Origin: Brevibacterium sp. S111
Lineage (GTDB): Bacteria; Actinomycetota; Actinomycetes; Actinomycetales; Brevibacteriaceae
Reading direction: 5' to 3'
Length of the DNA stretch: 64,000 nucleotides
Assembly: GCF_004745075.1 (NCBI RefSeq)
Contig: NZ_RHFH01000003.1
Coordinates: 235,853 to 299,852, forward strand
Part shown: piece after piece, positions 53,098 through 63,869 of the stretch
Layout: every line of letters starts with the position of its first letter
Numbering within the stretch: the first letter of the stretch is position 1
Translations under genes and position numbers: made by a program
Notes under the pieces: generated by a model
Seen by the model: the letters and a program-made list of their open reading frames with translations, nothing else
Told to the model about the DNA's origin: nothing
Database searches by the model: none

Positions 53098-54480
53098 ATG
53101 GATGCGAGCAAGCAGGCTGAGGGGATCGCTCTTCCCGTGAGCGTCGACAAGACCCGACCGACTCCGCTGCCCGATCAGCTGACCCAGGAGATGCGGCGGC
53201 TCATCGCCGAAGGCACGCTGCGCTCCGGAGATGCTGTGCCCTCGAGCAGGCGTCTGGCTAAGCACCTCGGGATCTCGCGAGGCAGCGTCGAGACCGCGTA
53301 CGGCCAGCTCGCCGTCGAGGGATTCCTCGTCAGCGCTGAACGGTCGATGACTCGGATCAACCCGGAGCTGCCGTCCACGCCGGAGCGTGCCCGTCCGCGG
53401 TCCCGAGTGCCCGACTCCCCGCGGCGGCGTCTGCGCAACTACGTCGACCTGCGCCCCGGTTTCGGCGGTGACGACCCGCTGCGGGAACCGGCGTTCCGGC
53501 GCGCTTGGCGGGAGTCACTCGACCTCGATCCGGGCCCCATCGACCCGTTGGGCCAACCGGACGCCCGGTGGGCCATCGCCGACTATCTGCGTCTGACCCG
53601 GGGCATGGCCGTCGATCCCGACGAGATCATCCTCACCAGCGGATCCCGCGATGGACTGCGACTGCTGCTCAGCCTCGGCGTGACCGGGACGATCGCGGTG
53701 GAGAACCCGGGCTTCCCCGGTCTGCGGCAGGCGATGACGGACCAGGAACTCGTGCCGCTCGAATTCGACGAGTCGGCGCCGGCACCGCACGGGGTGGGTG
53801 CGGCCGTTGTGACTCCGAACCATCAGTTCCCGCACGGAACGCCGATGCCGGTCGATCACAGAGTCCGACTTCTCGACTGGGCCGCGGCGAACAGCATCGT
53901 CCTCGTCGAAGACGACTACGACAGCGAAGCCCGCTACACCCGCACCGTGCTGCCGACTCTCTTCGAACTCGCGTCGTCAACGGGCAGTCGCGCCCAGGTC
54001 GTGCACATCGGAACCTTCTCCACCCTGCTGACTTCGGCCGTGTCGACCGGATACCTCATCGCCCGAGGTGAACTGTCCACCCGTCTCATGGGGATGCGCA
54101 CAGCACTCGGACCGGCGTTCTCACCGATCCTGCAGATGGCCATCGCCTCCTACCTCGGTTCCGGGGGACTGCGTCGGCGCATCTCCCGCGGCCGACGACG
54201 GCTGCGGGCGGCCGAAGGCATCGTCGCCGGCGTCGGGCCGATCCCCGGGCTGGTCCACGAAGGGAGGACACTCGTCATCGAAACCTCCGAGGCCCAGGCG
54301 CACAGCCTGCTGCGACAGCTCGCCGAGCGCGGCATCCTCGTCGCGTCCCTGGCCCGAGGCTGGACCGGTGGGGATGAGGTGCGGCATGGACTCGTCATCG
54401 CCCATTCGAACGTCGAGGCCACGGTGCTGCAGGGGGCTCTGGCCACCGTGCAGGAGCTGTTGAGTAGGATGCAGGCATGA
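53098..54480 (+). CDS. pdxR: MocR-type PdxR regulator lacking the PLP-binding lysine
   Basis: This is a 460-residue protein. A GntR winged helix spans residues 28-95 (LPDQLTQEMRRLIAEG; PSSRRLAKHLGISRGSVETAY). An aminotransferase-like domain follows (115-460), with LGQPDARWAIADYLRLTRGM and VLVEDDYDSEARY (the cofactor-nitrogen Asp and Tyr). The loop that should carry the Schiff-base lysine (GTFSK) reads GTFSTLLTSAVSTGY, with Thr at about 309. It is divergent from pdxST, its expected target. TACTAT (53086-53091) is six bases before the ATG, suggesting a leaderless start. Confidence 0.88.
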   Translation: MDASKQAEGIALPVSVDKTRPTPLPDQLTQEMRRLIAEGTLRSGDAVPSSRRLAKHLGISRGSVETAYGQLAVEGFLVSAERSMTRINPELPSTPERARPRSRVPDSPRRRLRNYVDLRPGFGGDDPLREPAFRRAWRESLDLDPGPIDPLGQPDARWAIADYLRLTRGMAVDPDEIILTSGSRDGLRLLLSLGVTGTIAVENPGFPGLRQAMTDQELVPLEFDESAPAPHGVGAAVVTPNHQFPHGTPMPVDHRVRLLDWAAANSIVLVEDDYDSEARYTRTVLPTLFELASSTGSRAQVVHIGTFSTLLTSAVSTGYLIARGELSTRLMGMRTALGPAFSPILQMAIASYLGSGGLRRRISRGRRRLRAAEGIVAGVGPIPGLVHEGRTLVIETSEAQAHSLLRQLAERGILVASLARGWTGGDEVRHGLVIAHSNVEATVLQGALATVQELLSRMQA

Positions 54481-54848
54481 GGAAATCCGGTTTCGCGGTC
54501 GACGGCACGATCAAACTGGTCCTTGCCGTCCTCGGCGCAGTGTTCTCCAATGGTCTTGCGCACTTCTTCCTGTCACCGCGCTGGCTGGTCATCACCGCCA
54601 TGGTGCTGCTGTTCCTCAGCGCTGCGACTCAGATCTCCTACGCCGTGAGTAAAGGGGAGAAGCGCTACCTGAAGTACCCGATGATCTTCGACGCCCTGAT
54701 CATCCTGGCGATCGTCATCGGTCTCGTCCTCGCCGCAGCTGCGAATCCTGCTGGTGCCTGGATCCTCTTCGGCCTCGTGATTGTGGGATCACTGGGCATC
54801 GCCGTGGTATTCACAACGGGAGAGAACGGTCCGCGGTTCAACGACTGA
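54477..54848 (+). CDS. Small four-helix membrane protein
   Basis: The 123-residue product contains four hydrophobic segments (about 10-30, 38-56, 68-88, 92-112) with short loops. There is no recognised domain. Its ATG overlaps the pdxR stop by four bases (ATGA at 54477), so it is translated with the regulator. The C terminus faces the convergent phosphopantetheinyl transferase, with nine bases between stops. The function and the reason for pairing with pdxR are unknown. Confidence 0.72.
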   Translation: MRKSGFAVDGTIKLVLAVLGAVFSNGLAHFFLSPRWLVITAMVLLFLSAATQISYAVSKGEKRYLKYPMIFDALIILAIVIGLVLAAAANPAGAWILFGLVIVGSLGIAVVFTTGENGPRFND

Positions 54849-54857
54849 ACCCGCGGC

Positions 54858-55502
54858 TCAGCGGTTGAACGCGATCGCTGCGACGTGCCCGGCGGGGATC
54901 CCCGAATCGAGGTCGTGGATGTCGATATCCGGGTGCGGTGACTGCGGCTGCGGTCCGCAGCCGACATAGTCCATCCCGGGATCGCGAGCCAGCCCGGTGC
55001 TCAGTGCCCGGAGGAATGCCTCCTTGCGCGCCCACAGCCGTGCGAACGTGACAGCCAGCTCGGATTCGGGCAGTGCCTCAAGCTCACTGCGTTCTGTCGG
55101 ATGCACGAGGCTCAGCGCTTCGAGGGCCATCGCGGTGTCCGGAGCGGCTTCGATGTCGAGGCCGACCGGATCCTCACAGACGGCGACGATCACGAGCCTG
55201 CGCGATCGGGACACGGAGAACTCGCAGTCGTCGTTGCGGGGTTTGCCTGCCGAGTCGAGACGGATCTCGATCCCGCCCGGGTCCTGGTCCAGATGCGATC
55301 CGAGCACGTGCCGCAGAACGACACGGCCGGCTGACCAGGTGGCGGCCGCCTCGGCGTCGAATTCGCGGGCATAGTTGCGTTCCTGCTCGGTGAGCACGGA
55401 ATCGTCTGTGCGCGTCCAGGCCGCCTCGGCGGCGGTATCGGCGAGGATGAGGGTCGCGGGCAGCGTGGTGGACAACTCGGTGAAGCTGGGATGGAACGGC
55501 AT
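54858..55502 (-). CDS. 4'-phosphopantetheinyl transferase superfamily protein (Sfp type)
   Basis: The 214-residue product shows the two-domain Sfp pattern: magnesium site PVGLDIEAAPDT near residue 112 and catalytic WARKEAFLRALSTGL near residue 158. RVVLRHVLGSHL and SAGKPRNDDCEFSVSRS represent the family's RLLLR and GKP..FN.SHS blocks in altered form. It transfers phosphopantetheine from CoA to carrier proteins. It is at the distal end of a leftward run with the LapA-like gene, three bases apart. Confidence 0.82.
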   Translation of the reverse strand: MPFHPSFTELSTTLPATLILADTAAEAAWTRTDDSVLTEQERNYAREFDAEAAATWSAGRVVLRHVLGSHLDQDPGGIEIRLDSAGKPRNDDCEFSVSRSRRLVIVAVCEDPVGLDIEAAPDTAMALEALSLVHPTERSELEALPESELAVTFARLWARKEAFLRALSTGLARDPGMDYVGCGPQPQSPHPDIDIHDLDSGIPAGHVAAIAFNR

Positions 55503-55505
55503 GGT

Positions 55506-55955
55506 TCAGCGGCCCAGTGCTTTGTGGATCTTCTTCAGCTTGCGGCTGAGGACGAAGATTCGCACCGAACCGAGGAGTCCGGCAATGAGGATGCCGCCGA
55601 TCGCGGCAAAGAGCATGGCCACGCCCAGGGGCAGTTCGAATTGCCAGCCGAAGTACTTGAACTCGGCGGGCACATTGTTCTGCAGGATGAAGATGAGGAG
55701 CAGTACGACGATGATCGCCCCGATGATGAGGGAGATCCACATGCCCGCCGACATTCCTGTGCCGCCCTTCGTCGATGGCAGGTCGTCGGTGTGCTCGGCC
55801 GGAGGCTGCGTCGATTCGGGCGGCTGCGTCTGCCCGTGCGGATCGATCTCTCGTGTCTCACGGGTCGCGGGAGTCTCGTTCCCGAGCACGGAATCGGTTT
55901 CGGCCAGGAGCTCTTCGGGCGTCTGGGATTCGCCGCGCGGGTCTTGAGTACTCAT
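55506..55955 (-). CDS. LapA (DUF1049) domain membrane protein
   Basis: This 149-residue protein has a hydrophilic Pro/Thr/Glu-rich N terminus (1-70), then two helices: GMWISLIIGAIIVVLLLIFI, continuing into LQNN, and PLGVAMLFAAIGGILIAGLL. The LQNN-x-F/FGW pattern between them and the following RxxxLSRKLKK tail are the LapA-domain hallmark. The start at 55955 is preferred over 55967. The start codon is embedded in a perfect 16-base inverted repeat (55951-55989). Function in actinobacteria is unknown. Confidence 0.8.
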   Translation of the reverse strand: MSTQDPRGESQTPEELLAETDSVLGNETPATRETREIDPHGQTQPPESTQPPAEHTDDLPSTKGGTGMSAGMWISLIIGAIIVVLLLIFILQNNVPAEFKYFGWQFELPLGVAMLFAAIGGILIAGLLGSVRIFVLSRKLKKIHKALGR

Positions 55956-55989
55956 GCTCCCCATCATAACCGCTGATGGGGAGCATGAG
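55951..55989 (-). terminator. Inverted repeat joining the isocitrate dehydrogenase 3' end and the LapA start codon
   Basis: CTCATGCTCCCCATCA (55951-55966) and TGATGGGGAGCATGAG (55974-55989) pair perfectly over 16 bases with a 7-base loop. On the minus strand it lies 65 bases after the isocitrate dehydrogenase stop and contains the LapA ATG (55953-55955) plus its GGGGAG ribosome-binding site. It may terminate upstream transcription, hide the LapA start site, or both. Confidence 0.7.
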
Positions 55990-56053
55990 TCGGGTAGTGC
56001 AATGAGTGTCCCAGAACCGTTGTCAGGGCACTGTGGGAACGTCGATCAGGAGA

Positions 56054-58291
<2,238 letters not shown>

Positions 58292-58437
58292 CTACTCCGC
58301 ATCTTCTTGGGGTTTGTCGCCTCCATCTTACCTTCCGGACGATTTCGGTAGTCGGTCCGGGCCGATGATGGTGCTCACACCCCGCCCGGCACCGGGTAGT
58401 CTTCTGTGTCGGCACGGACAACAGAAAGAGGATGACA

Positions 58438-59079
58438 GTGGCCAAACTCTACTTCCGGTACGGGGCGATGAATTCCGGCAAGTCGACCGCTCTCCTGCAA
58501 GCTGCCTTCAACTACGAGGAGCGCGGACAGCGGGTCCTGTTGGCCAAACCGGTCGTCGATACGAAGGGCGCCTCCGAGATCGTGTCGCGTTTGGGCGTGA
58601 CTCGGGAGGTCGACTTCCTCATCCCTCCAGACGGCGATGCCGAGACCATCTACGCCGAGCACGCCGACTACGTGGACCATGATGCTCTGCTCGAGTCGAT
58701 CGACGCACCGAAGACTCCCGTCGCCTGCCTGCTCATCGACGAAGCGCAATTCCTCACCCCCGTCCAAGTGGATTCGCTCATGCGGATCGCCACGAATGCT
58801 TCGGTGCCGGTGATGTGCTACGGAATCCGCACCGACTTCCAGACAAAGGCCTTCCCCGGATCGGCACGGCTGCTCGAGATCGCCCACACCCTCGAAGAGC
58901 TCAAGACGATCTGTCGCTGCGGACGCAAGGCGATGTTCAACGGTCGCCTCGTCGACGGTCAGTTCATCTTCGATGGTGATCAGGTCGCCATCGACGGCAA
59001 CGCCGTGACCTATGAGTCGCTGTGCCCACGCTGTTATCTCGAGTACTCCGGCGGTAGGCTGACATCGACAGACTCCTGA
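58438..59079 (+). CDS. tdk: Thymidine kinase, class II (copy 2)
   Basis: The 213-residue product from GTG 58438 has the P-loop YGAMNSGKSTALLQ, the LLIDEAQFL Walker-B-like motif, the thymidine-binding YGIRTDFQTKAFPGSARLL, and zinc pairs CRCG and CPRC. It is closer to canonical bacterial Tdk than the copy at 8453, whose sequence is very different outside the P-loop. AAAGAGGA sits five bases before this GTG but directly abuts the ATG at 58432, favouring the GTG. Confidence 0.93.
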   Translation: MAKLYFRYGAMNSGKSTALLQAAFNYEERGQRVLLAKPVVDTKGASEIVSRLGVTREVDFLIPPDGDAETIYAEHADYVDHDALLESIDAPKTPVACLLIDEAQFLTPVQVDSLMRIATNASVPVMCYGIRTDFQTKAFPGSARLLEIAHTLEELKTICRCGRKAMFNGRLVDGQFIFDGDQVAIDGNAVTYESLCPRCYLEYSGGRLTSTDS

Positions 59080-59139
59080 CCGATCGCGACGTCGCCCTCC
59101 CGTCGAAATCCTGCCCCACCTCTTCTCTAGGAGCCTCCC

Positions 59140-59919
59140 ATGCGCATCGCCGTCCGTGCCTTCAACGACAATCCCGGTTCTCCCGTCCTCGTCTTCGGCA
59201 ACGCCCTGGGCACACGGATGACCTTGTGGTCGTCTGTGGCCGCACGCTTGGCCGATGATTTCCAGATCTACGTCTCCGACCTGCCCGGACACACCGTGCC
59301 GGGGCCTGAGCCCCTCGCCGAGGCGGCCGAACCGCCCACGATCGATCAGCTGGCTTCCGGCCTCGTCGAGTCCCTGGCCGCCGAGGGCGTGACCTCCTTC
59401 GCCTATTGCGGGGTGTCGATCTCCGGTGCGATCGGGCTCTCGCTTGCGCGCAGCCATCCCGACGCGCTGACCGGGCTCGTCGCGTGTGCGACCGCGGAGA
59501 AGTTCGGCACACCGGATTCCTGGCAGGAGCGGATCGGTGAGGTGCGAACCTCCGGGACCCGCGGCCTCGTCGATGACACCGCCGATCGGTGGTTCGCGGC
59601 GGGATTCCTCGGTGAGGACATCGCCACCGGCCACCTCGTGCTCGCCGACCTCGCCCTCATCGACGATGACGCCTACATCGGAGCCGCCTCGGCGCTGAAG
59701 TCCTATGATCTGACCGGGCTGCTCTCAGCGATCACCACTCCGACCCTGTTCATGGCGGGAGCCCAGGATTCCGGGTGCACCCCGGAGGCGATGCGGGCCA
59801 TGGCCGATCAGGTCGAGGGTTCGCGCTTCGTCACGATTCCCGACTCCGCGCACCTGCCGATAGTCGAACATCCGGACATCGTTGCCGACCACATCCAGGA
59901 GTTCTGCGACGGGCTCTGA
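59140..59919 (+). CDS. Alpha/beta hydrolase, 3-oxoadipate enol-lactonase-like
   Basis: This 259-residue protein has the PcaD-like opening VLVFGNALGTRMTLWSSVAA (oxyanion loop), the early loop DLPGHTVPGP, nucleophile GVSISGAIGL (Ser about 89), and the catalytic His in PDSAHLPIVEHP. The similarity is to enol-lactonases of the beta-ketoadipate pathway, but no other genes of that pathway are near, so the substrate is uncertain. TCTAGGAG precedes the ATG. Confidence 0.8.
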   Translation: MRIAVRAFNDNPGSPVLVFGNALGTRMTLWSSVAARLADDFQIYVSDLPGHTVPGPEPLAEAAEPPTIDQLASGLVESLAAEGVTSFAYCGVSISGAIGLSLARSHPDALTGLVACATAEKFGTPDSWQERIGEVRTSGTRGLVDDTADRWFAAGFLGEDIATGHLVLADLALIDDDAYIGAASALKSYDLTGLLSAITTPTLFMAGAQDSGCTPEAMRAMADQVEGSRFVTIPDSAHLPIVEHPDIVADHIQEFCDGL

Positions 59920-60023
59920 GATCGGAGCAGCGAGGGTCAGAGCACTTTGCATCCGATAGGGAGACCGCCGCTGCAGTAGGGTGGTGCGAAAGCACAGGCA
60001 ACTCTGCTCGTAGAGGAGCGAAA

Positions 60024-61670
60024 ATGTCCCCGCGCTCGAAAACACCTGAGTTCAGCTCCACCGAAATCGATCTGCGGTCTCCCGGCGAACGAGAACCCGG
60101 CATCAGCCGCAGCACGTTGCGGATCCGGTGGACCGGATTCCTGCTCGGGCTCATCTTCTCCACCCTCATATATGCGATCATGCCTGCTGGTGTGGGTCAT
60201 CCCGCGAAGCTGACCGCAGCCGTCGCGGTGCTGATGGCCGTCTGGTGGATGACCGAGGCGCTGCCGATCGCAGCGACCTCGCTCGTCCCGCTCGTCGCTT
60301 TCCCGGTGCTCGGCACGGATGTGGATATGGAGACGGTGGGTGCCTCCTTCGGCAACCCGATCATCTTCCTCTTCCTCGGCGGCTTCCTCATCGCTCTGGC
60401 GATGCAGCGATGGAATCTGCACCGCCGGATCGCGCTCGTGACTCTGAGCATCATGGGCGATCGGCCAGGGCCGATGATCGCCGGTTTTATGATCGCCACC
60501 GGATTCATCTCGATGTGGGTGTCGAACACGGCCACCGCGGTGATGATGCTGCCGATCGGCATGTCGGTGCTCATGATCGTGTCGAAAGTCGTGGGCACAG
60601 CGCTCACCGACAGTGCGGGCAAAACTGCGGATACGGACGAAGGCGATGACGCTGACCGAACCGCGGCTGACGAAGCCGCAGATCAGGCATCTGCCGGCGG
60701 CGATGACACCGGTCTCGGAGCGGTGGTCAAGTCGAACTTCGGCACCGCGCTGATGCTCGGCATCGCGTACTCCGCATCGATCGGATCGCTGGGGACGATC
60801 ATCGGCACTCCTCCCAACCTCTTTCTCGTCGGGTACCTCAAGGACAATCACGACATTTCCATTGGCTTCGCCCAATGGATGATCGTCGGTGTGCCGCTGT
60901 CGATCGTCATGATGGCGATCGCCTGGTTCCTGCTTGTCAAGGTCCTGTTCAGACCCGAGATCGATCACATCCCCGGCGGGCGCGAACTCATCCGAGATGA
61001 GCTGAGCAAGCTCGGGCCTATGTCAACCGGTGAGAAGCTGGTCCTCGTCATGTTCGTGCTTGCCGCCGCGAGCTGGATCTCGCTGCCTCTGATCTTCGAC
61101 GAACCGCCGATCAGTGACGAAGGCATCGCAATGGTCATCGGCCTACTCCTCTTCCTCATCCCGGGAGGGGCGAACCGCGGGGTGCGCCTCCTCGACTGGG
61201 ATACTGCGGAGAAGCTCCCGTGGGGTGTGCTCCTGCTCTTCGGCGGCGGTCTCGCGCTCTCGGCGCAGTTTTCGGACTCCGGACTGACCGAGTGGATAGG
61301 CAAGACGACGAGCGGCCTCGGCGTTCTGCCGGTCGTTCTCGTCGTCGCGATCTTCGCCGCCATCATCCTGTTCCTCACCGAACTGACCTCGAACACAGCA
61401 ACGGCGGCGACATTCGTACCCGTTGTCGGGGGAGTGGCCATGGGACTCAACTTCGACCCGCTGCTGCTGACGGTCCCCGTCGCCCTGGCCGCGACCTGCG
61501 CGTTTATGCTGCCCGTAGCCACCCCGCCGAATGCGGTGGCCTACGGTTCCGGATATGTCACCGTGGGCCAGATGGTCAAGGGCGGCCTGTGGCTGAACAT
61601 CATCGGCATCGTTCTCATCACAGCCACCGTCTATCTGCTCGCCGTACCGGTATTCGGGATCGCTGTGTGA
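60024..61670 (+). CDS. SLC13/DASS family sodium-coupled anion transporter
   Basis: The 548-residue product has about 11-12 hydrophobic segments and the two family Ser-Asn-Thr sodium/substrate motifs: WVSNTATAVMMLP and LTSNTATAATFVP. The sequence GTPPNLFLVGYL follows the first half. These symporters import di- or tricarboxylates or sulfate. An acidic cytosolic insert (about 205-230) interrupts the first repeat. TAGAGGAG precedes the ATG. The substrate is probably C4-dicarboxylate-like, but not determined. Confidence 0.9.
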   Translation: MSPRSKTPEFSSTEIDLRSPGEREPGISRSTLRIRWTGFLLGLIFSTLIYAIMPAGVGHPAKLTAAVAVLMAVWWMTEALPIAATSLVPLVAFPVLGTDVDMETVGASFGNPIIFLFLGGFLIALAMQRWNLHRRIALVTLSIMGDRPGPMIAGFMIATGFISMWVSNTATAVMMLPIGMSVLMIVSKVVGTALTDSAGKTADTDEGDDADRTAADEAADQASAGGDDTGLGAVVKSNFGTALMLGIAYSASIGSLGTIIGTPPNLFLVGYLKDNHDISIGFAQWMIVGVPLSIVMMAIAWFLLVKVLFRPEIDHIPGGRELIRDELSKLGPMSTGEKLVLVMFVLAAASWISLPLIFDEPPISDEGIAMVIGLLLFLIPGGANRGVRLLDWDTAEKLPWGVLLLFGGGLALSAQFSDSGLTEWIGKTTSGLGVLPVVLVVAIFAAIILFLTELTSNTATAATFVPVVGGVAMGLNFDPLLLTVPVALAATCAFMLPVATPPNAVAYGSGYVTVGQMVKGGLWLNIIGIVLITATVYLLAVPVFGIAV

Positions 61671-61698
61671 GCCCGATCGGAACTGGCAGACTTGAGCC

Positions 61699-62769
61699 AT
61701 GACTGAGCTCTTCACACCGCTGACCCTGCGTGGCATCGAGATTCCCAACCGCATCTGGCTCGCCCCGATGTGCCAGTACTCCTGCGAAGCCGAGGACGGT
61801 ATGCCCGGTCCGTGGCATCTGGTCCACCTCGGCGCCAGGGCTCAGGGCGGTTTCGGTCTCATCCTCACCGAAGCCTCTGCCGTTGTCCCAGAGGGACGCA
61901 TCTCTCCGCAGGACGCGGGAATCTGGAACGACGAACAGGCCGAATCCTGGTCGGCCGTCGTCGACTTCGTCCACTCCCAGGGCAGCATCATCGGCATCCA
62001 GCTCGCCCATGCCGGCCGCAAAGCGAGCACGTACCGGCCATTCGCAGGCGAACCTCGGGGCAGCGTCCCGGAGTCCGCCGGCGGATGGCCGACCGCCGGT
62101 GCCAGTGCTGTTGCCTACCCGGATCTTGCCGAGCCGCAGGCGATGACGAAAGACGATATCGCCGAGGTGGTCGCAGCCTTCGCATCCGCAGCCCGACGTG
62201 CTGTTGACGCCGGGTTCGACCTCGTCGAACTCCACGCGGCCCACGGGTACCTGCTCCATTCGTTCCTGTCCCCGCTGTCGAACCAGCGTGAAGACGAATA
62301 CGGCGGCGACCTCGCCGGTCGCTCCCGGCTTCTGCACGAGGTCAACGCGGCAGTCCGCGCCGAGGTCGGCGAGGACGTGCCGGTGTTCGTGCGGATCTCG
62401 GCCAGCGAATGGACCGAAGGCGGCTTCGACATCTCCGAGGCCGCCGAGGTCTCCCGCAGCCTGTCCGAAGCAGGCGTCGACCTCATCGACGTCTCGTCCG
62501 GGGGCAATCATCCGGTACGCATCCCCATCGGTCCCGGCTACCAGGTGTCCCTGGCCGCCGCCATCCGCGCCGAAGGCGTACCGACGGGCGCCGTCGGCCT
62601 CATCACCGACCCGGAGCAGGCCGAGACCATTCTCAGCACCGGCCAGGCCGATGCGATCTTCATGGCTCGGGCCGCCCTGCGCGAGCCGTCGTGGCCGCAG
62701 CGTGCCGCACATGTCCTCGGTGTCGAACCCGGTCCCTACCCGCCGCAGTACACTCGAGGAGCCTGGTGA
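61699..62769 (+). CDS. NADH:flavin oxidoreductase / old yellow enzyme (YqjM class)
   Basis: The 356-residue FMN enzyme reads FTPLTLRGIEIPNRIWLAPM, then CQYSCEAEDG, with the YqjM-type Cys. It also has GIQLAHAGRKAS, VELHAAHGYLLHSFLSPLSN, and the catalytic histidine pair and phosphate site GAVGLITDPEQAE. It reduces activated alkenes such as enones or nitro compounds with NAD(P)H. CAGACT lies six bases before the ATG. It stands 28 bases after the transporter and could be read from its own promoter. Confidence 0.92.
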   Translation: MTELFTPLTLRGIEIPNRIWLAPMCQYSCEAEDGMPGPWHLVHLGARAQGGFGLILTEASAVVPEGRISPQDAGIWNDEQAESWSAVVDFVHSQGSIIGIQLAHAGRKASTYRPFAGEPRGSVPESAGGWPTAGASAVAYPDLAEPQAMTKDDIAEVVAAFASAARRAVDAGFDLVELHAAHGYLLHSFLSPLSNQREDEYGGDLAGRSRLLHEVNAAVRAEVGEDVPVFVRISASEWTEGGFDISEAAEVSRSLSEAGVDLIDVSSGGNHPVRIPIGPGYQVSLAAAIRAEGVPTGAVGLITDPEQAETILSTGQADAIFMARAALREPSWPQRAAHVLGVEPGPYPPQYTRGAW

Positions 62770-62842
62770 CCTGCCACTGATCCCTGCGGACGGACCGCAG
62801 ACAGCGCACTCAACCGTGCACAGCGTGAAGAGGAGTTGGGAA

Positions 62843-63496
62843 ATGAACACGATCGCAACCGAGCACGTCGTCATCCGATCGATCGCAGTCTCCGAGATGG
62901 AGAACAACGTCTACCTGATCACGGCGAAGGAGACCGGTTCGCAGGTGCTCATCGACGCGGCCGACGACATCGAGGCGATCTCCGGGCTCGTGGCCGCCGG
63001 CGCCGCGGACACCGAGGCGCAGCCGGAGCTGCGGGCGATCATCACCACGCACCGGCATTGGGATCATATCCGCGCATTGCCGGCCGCCTCGGCGAAATAT
63101 CCGGATGCGATGACGATCGCCGGGTCCGAAGACGCCGCAGCGATCGCCGAAGCCGAGGGAGTGGAGATCGCACACAGAGTCGACCACCTCGACGTCGGGG
63201 ACTTCGGCGGCTTCGTCCTCCAAGCCATCGGGCTGCGTGGGCACACCCCGGGGTCGGTCGCGCTGCTGCTGCGCGACGGAGGACATACGATCCTGTTCGC
63301 CGGTGACTCGCTGTTCCCCGGCGGGCCGGGCAAGACCTGGTCGCGAGATGACTTCACCTCGCTCATGGACGACCTCGAGGAACGGGTCTTCGCTGCGCTG
63401 CCCGATGACACCCTTGTGCTGCCCGGACATGGGGCATCGACGACGCTCGGCGATGAGCGCCCGAAGCTGGGGGAGTGGCGCGAACGCGGCTGGTGA
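62843..63496 (+). CDS. Metallo-beta-lactamase-fold hydrolase (glyoxalase II-like)
   Basis: This 217-residue protein has all metal motifs: TTHRHWDH (HxHxDH), the later RGHTPGSVALLL His, FAGDSLFPGG (Asp bridge), and LPGHGASTTLGDE (last His). It resembles the glyoxalase II/persulfide dioxygenase branch of single-domain MBL hydrolases and probably cleaves a thioester or similar bond. GAGGAG lies in front of the ATG at 62843; the longer upstream frame is a shadow of the reductase gene. Confidence 0.9.
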   Translation: MNTIATEHVVIRSIAVSEMENNVYLITAKETGSQVLIDAADDIEAISGLVAAGAADTEAQPELRAIITTHRHWDHIRALPAASAKYPDAMTIAGSEDAAAIAEAEGVEIAHRVDHLDVGDFGGFVLQAIGLRGHTPGSVALLLRDGGHTILFAGDSLFPGGPGKTWSRDDFTSLMDDLEERVFAALPDDTLVLPGHGASTTLGDERPKLGEWRERGW

Positions 63497-63533
63497 CTTC
63501 CACCTGCCTGTGCTGCCACGCCCGGTGGCTCGT

Positions 63534-63869
63534 TCAGCCGGGCAGCGTTGCTATTCCCACTACGGCCCAGGCCGCGGCGAGGAGGCCCACGACGATGATG
63601 CCGAGGTTCCACCGCGTCTCGATCGTGCGCTTCCCGCCCGGGTTGGCCAGCTCTTCATCGCTGAGACCTGAGTAGCGGTCGAGCACCGCATCGACGGCCG
63701 GGCTCGGGCTCTCGACGAGCCGACGCATTTCGTTCTCATCCTTCTCCCACTTCTTGCCCTTGCCGGCCAGCGGCCAGGACGAGAACCTCTTCTCATGGGT
63801 ACGCACGGTCAGGCCGAAATGCGTCTCGAAGCCATCGACGAGGTTCCAGGGGATGGTCACGGTCTGCAT
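63534..63869 (-). pseudogene. 5'-truncated PH-domain membrane protein gene
   Basis: The surviving frame (111 residues from ATG 63869) reads MQTVTIPWNLVDGFETHFG, then LTVRTHEKRFSSWPLAGKG, a Lys/Glu linker, and a C-terminal helix IIVVGLLAAAWAVVGI. This is the second half of an actinobacterial PH-domain membrane protein. Family members normally have an N-terminal helix pair and the first PH strands. In the same frame WIKVN-P precedes the ATG, then TGA interrupts at about 63899-63901. The missing 5' part and the AT-richer sequence beyond suggest truncation by an insertion. Alternatively, it is a short intact gene starting at 63869. Confidence 0.55.

Noticed and set aside
59140..59919. pcaD as part of a beta-ketoadipate cluster
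   Set aside because: Only the fold and opening motif match; no pca genes are nearby.
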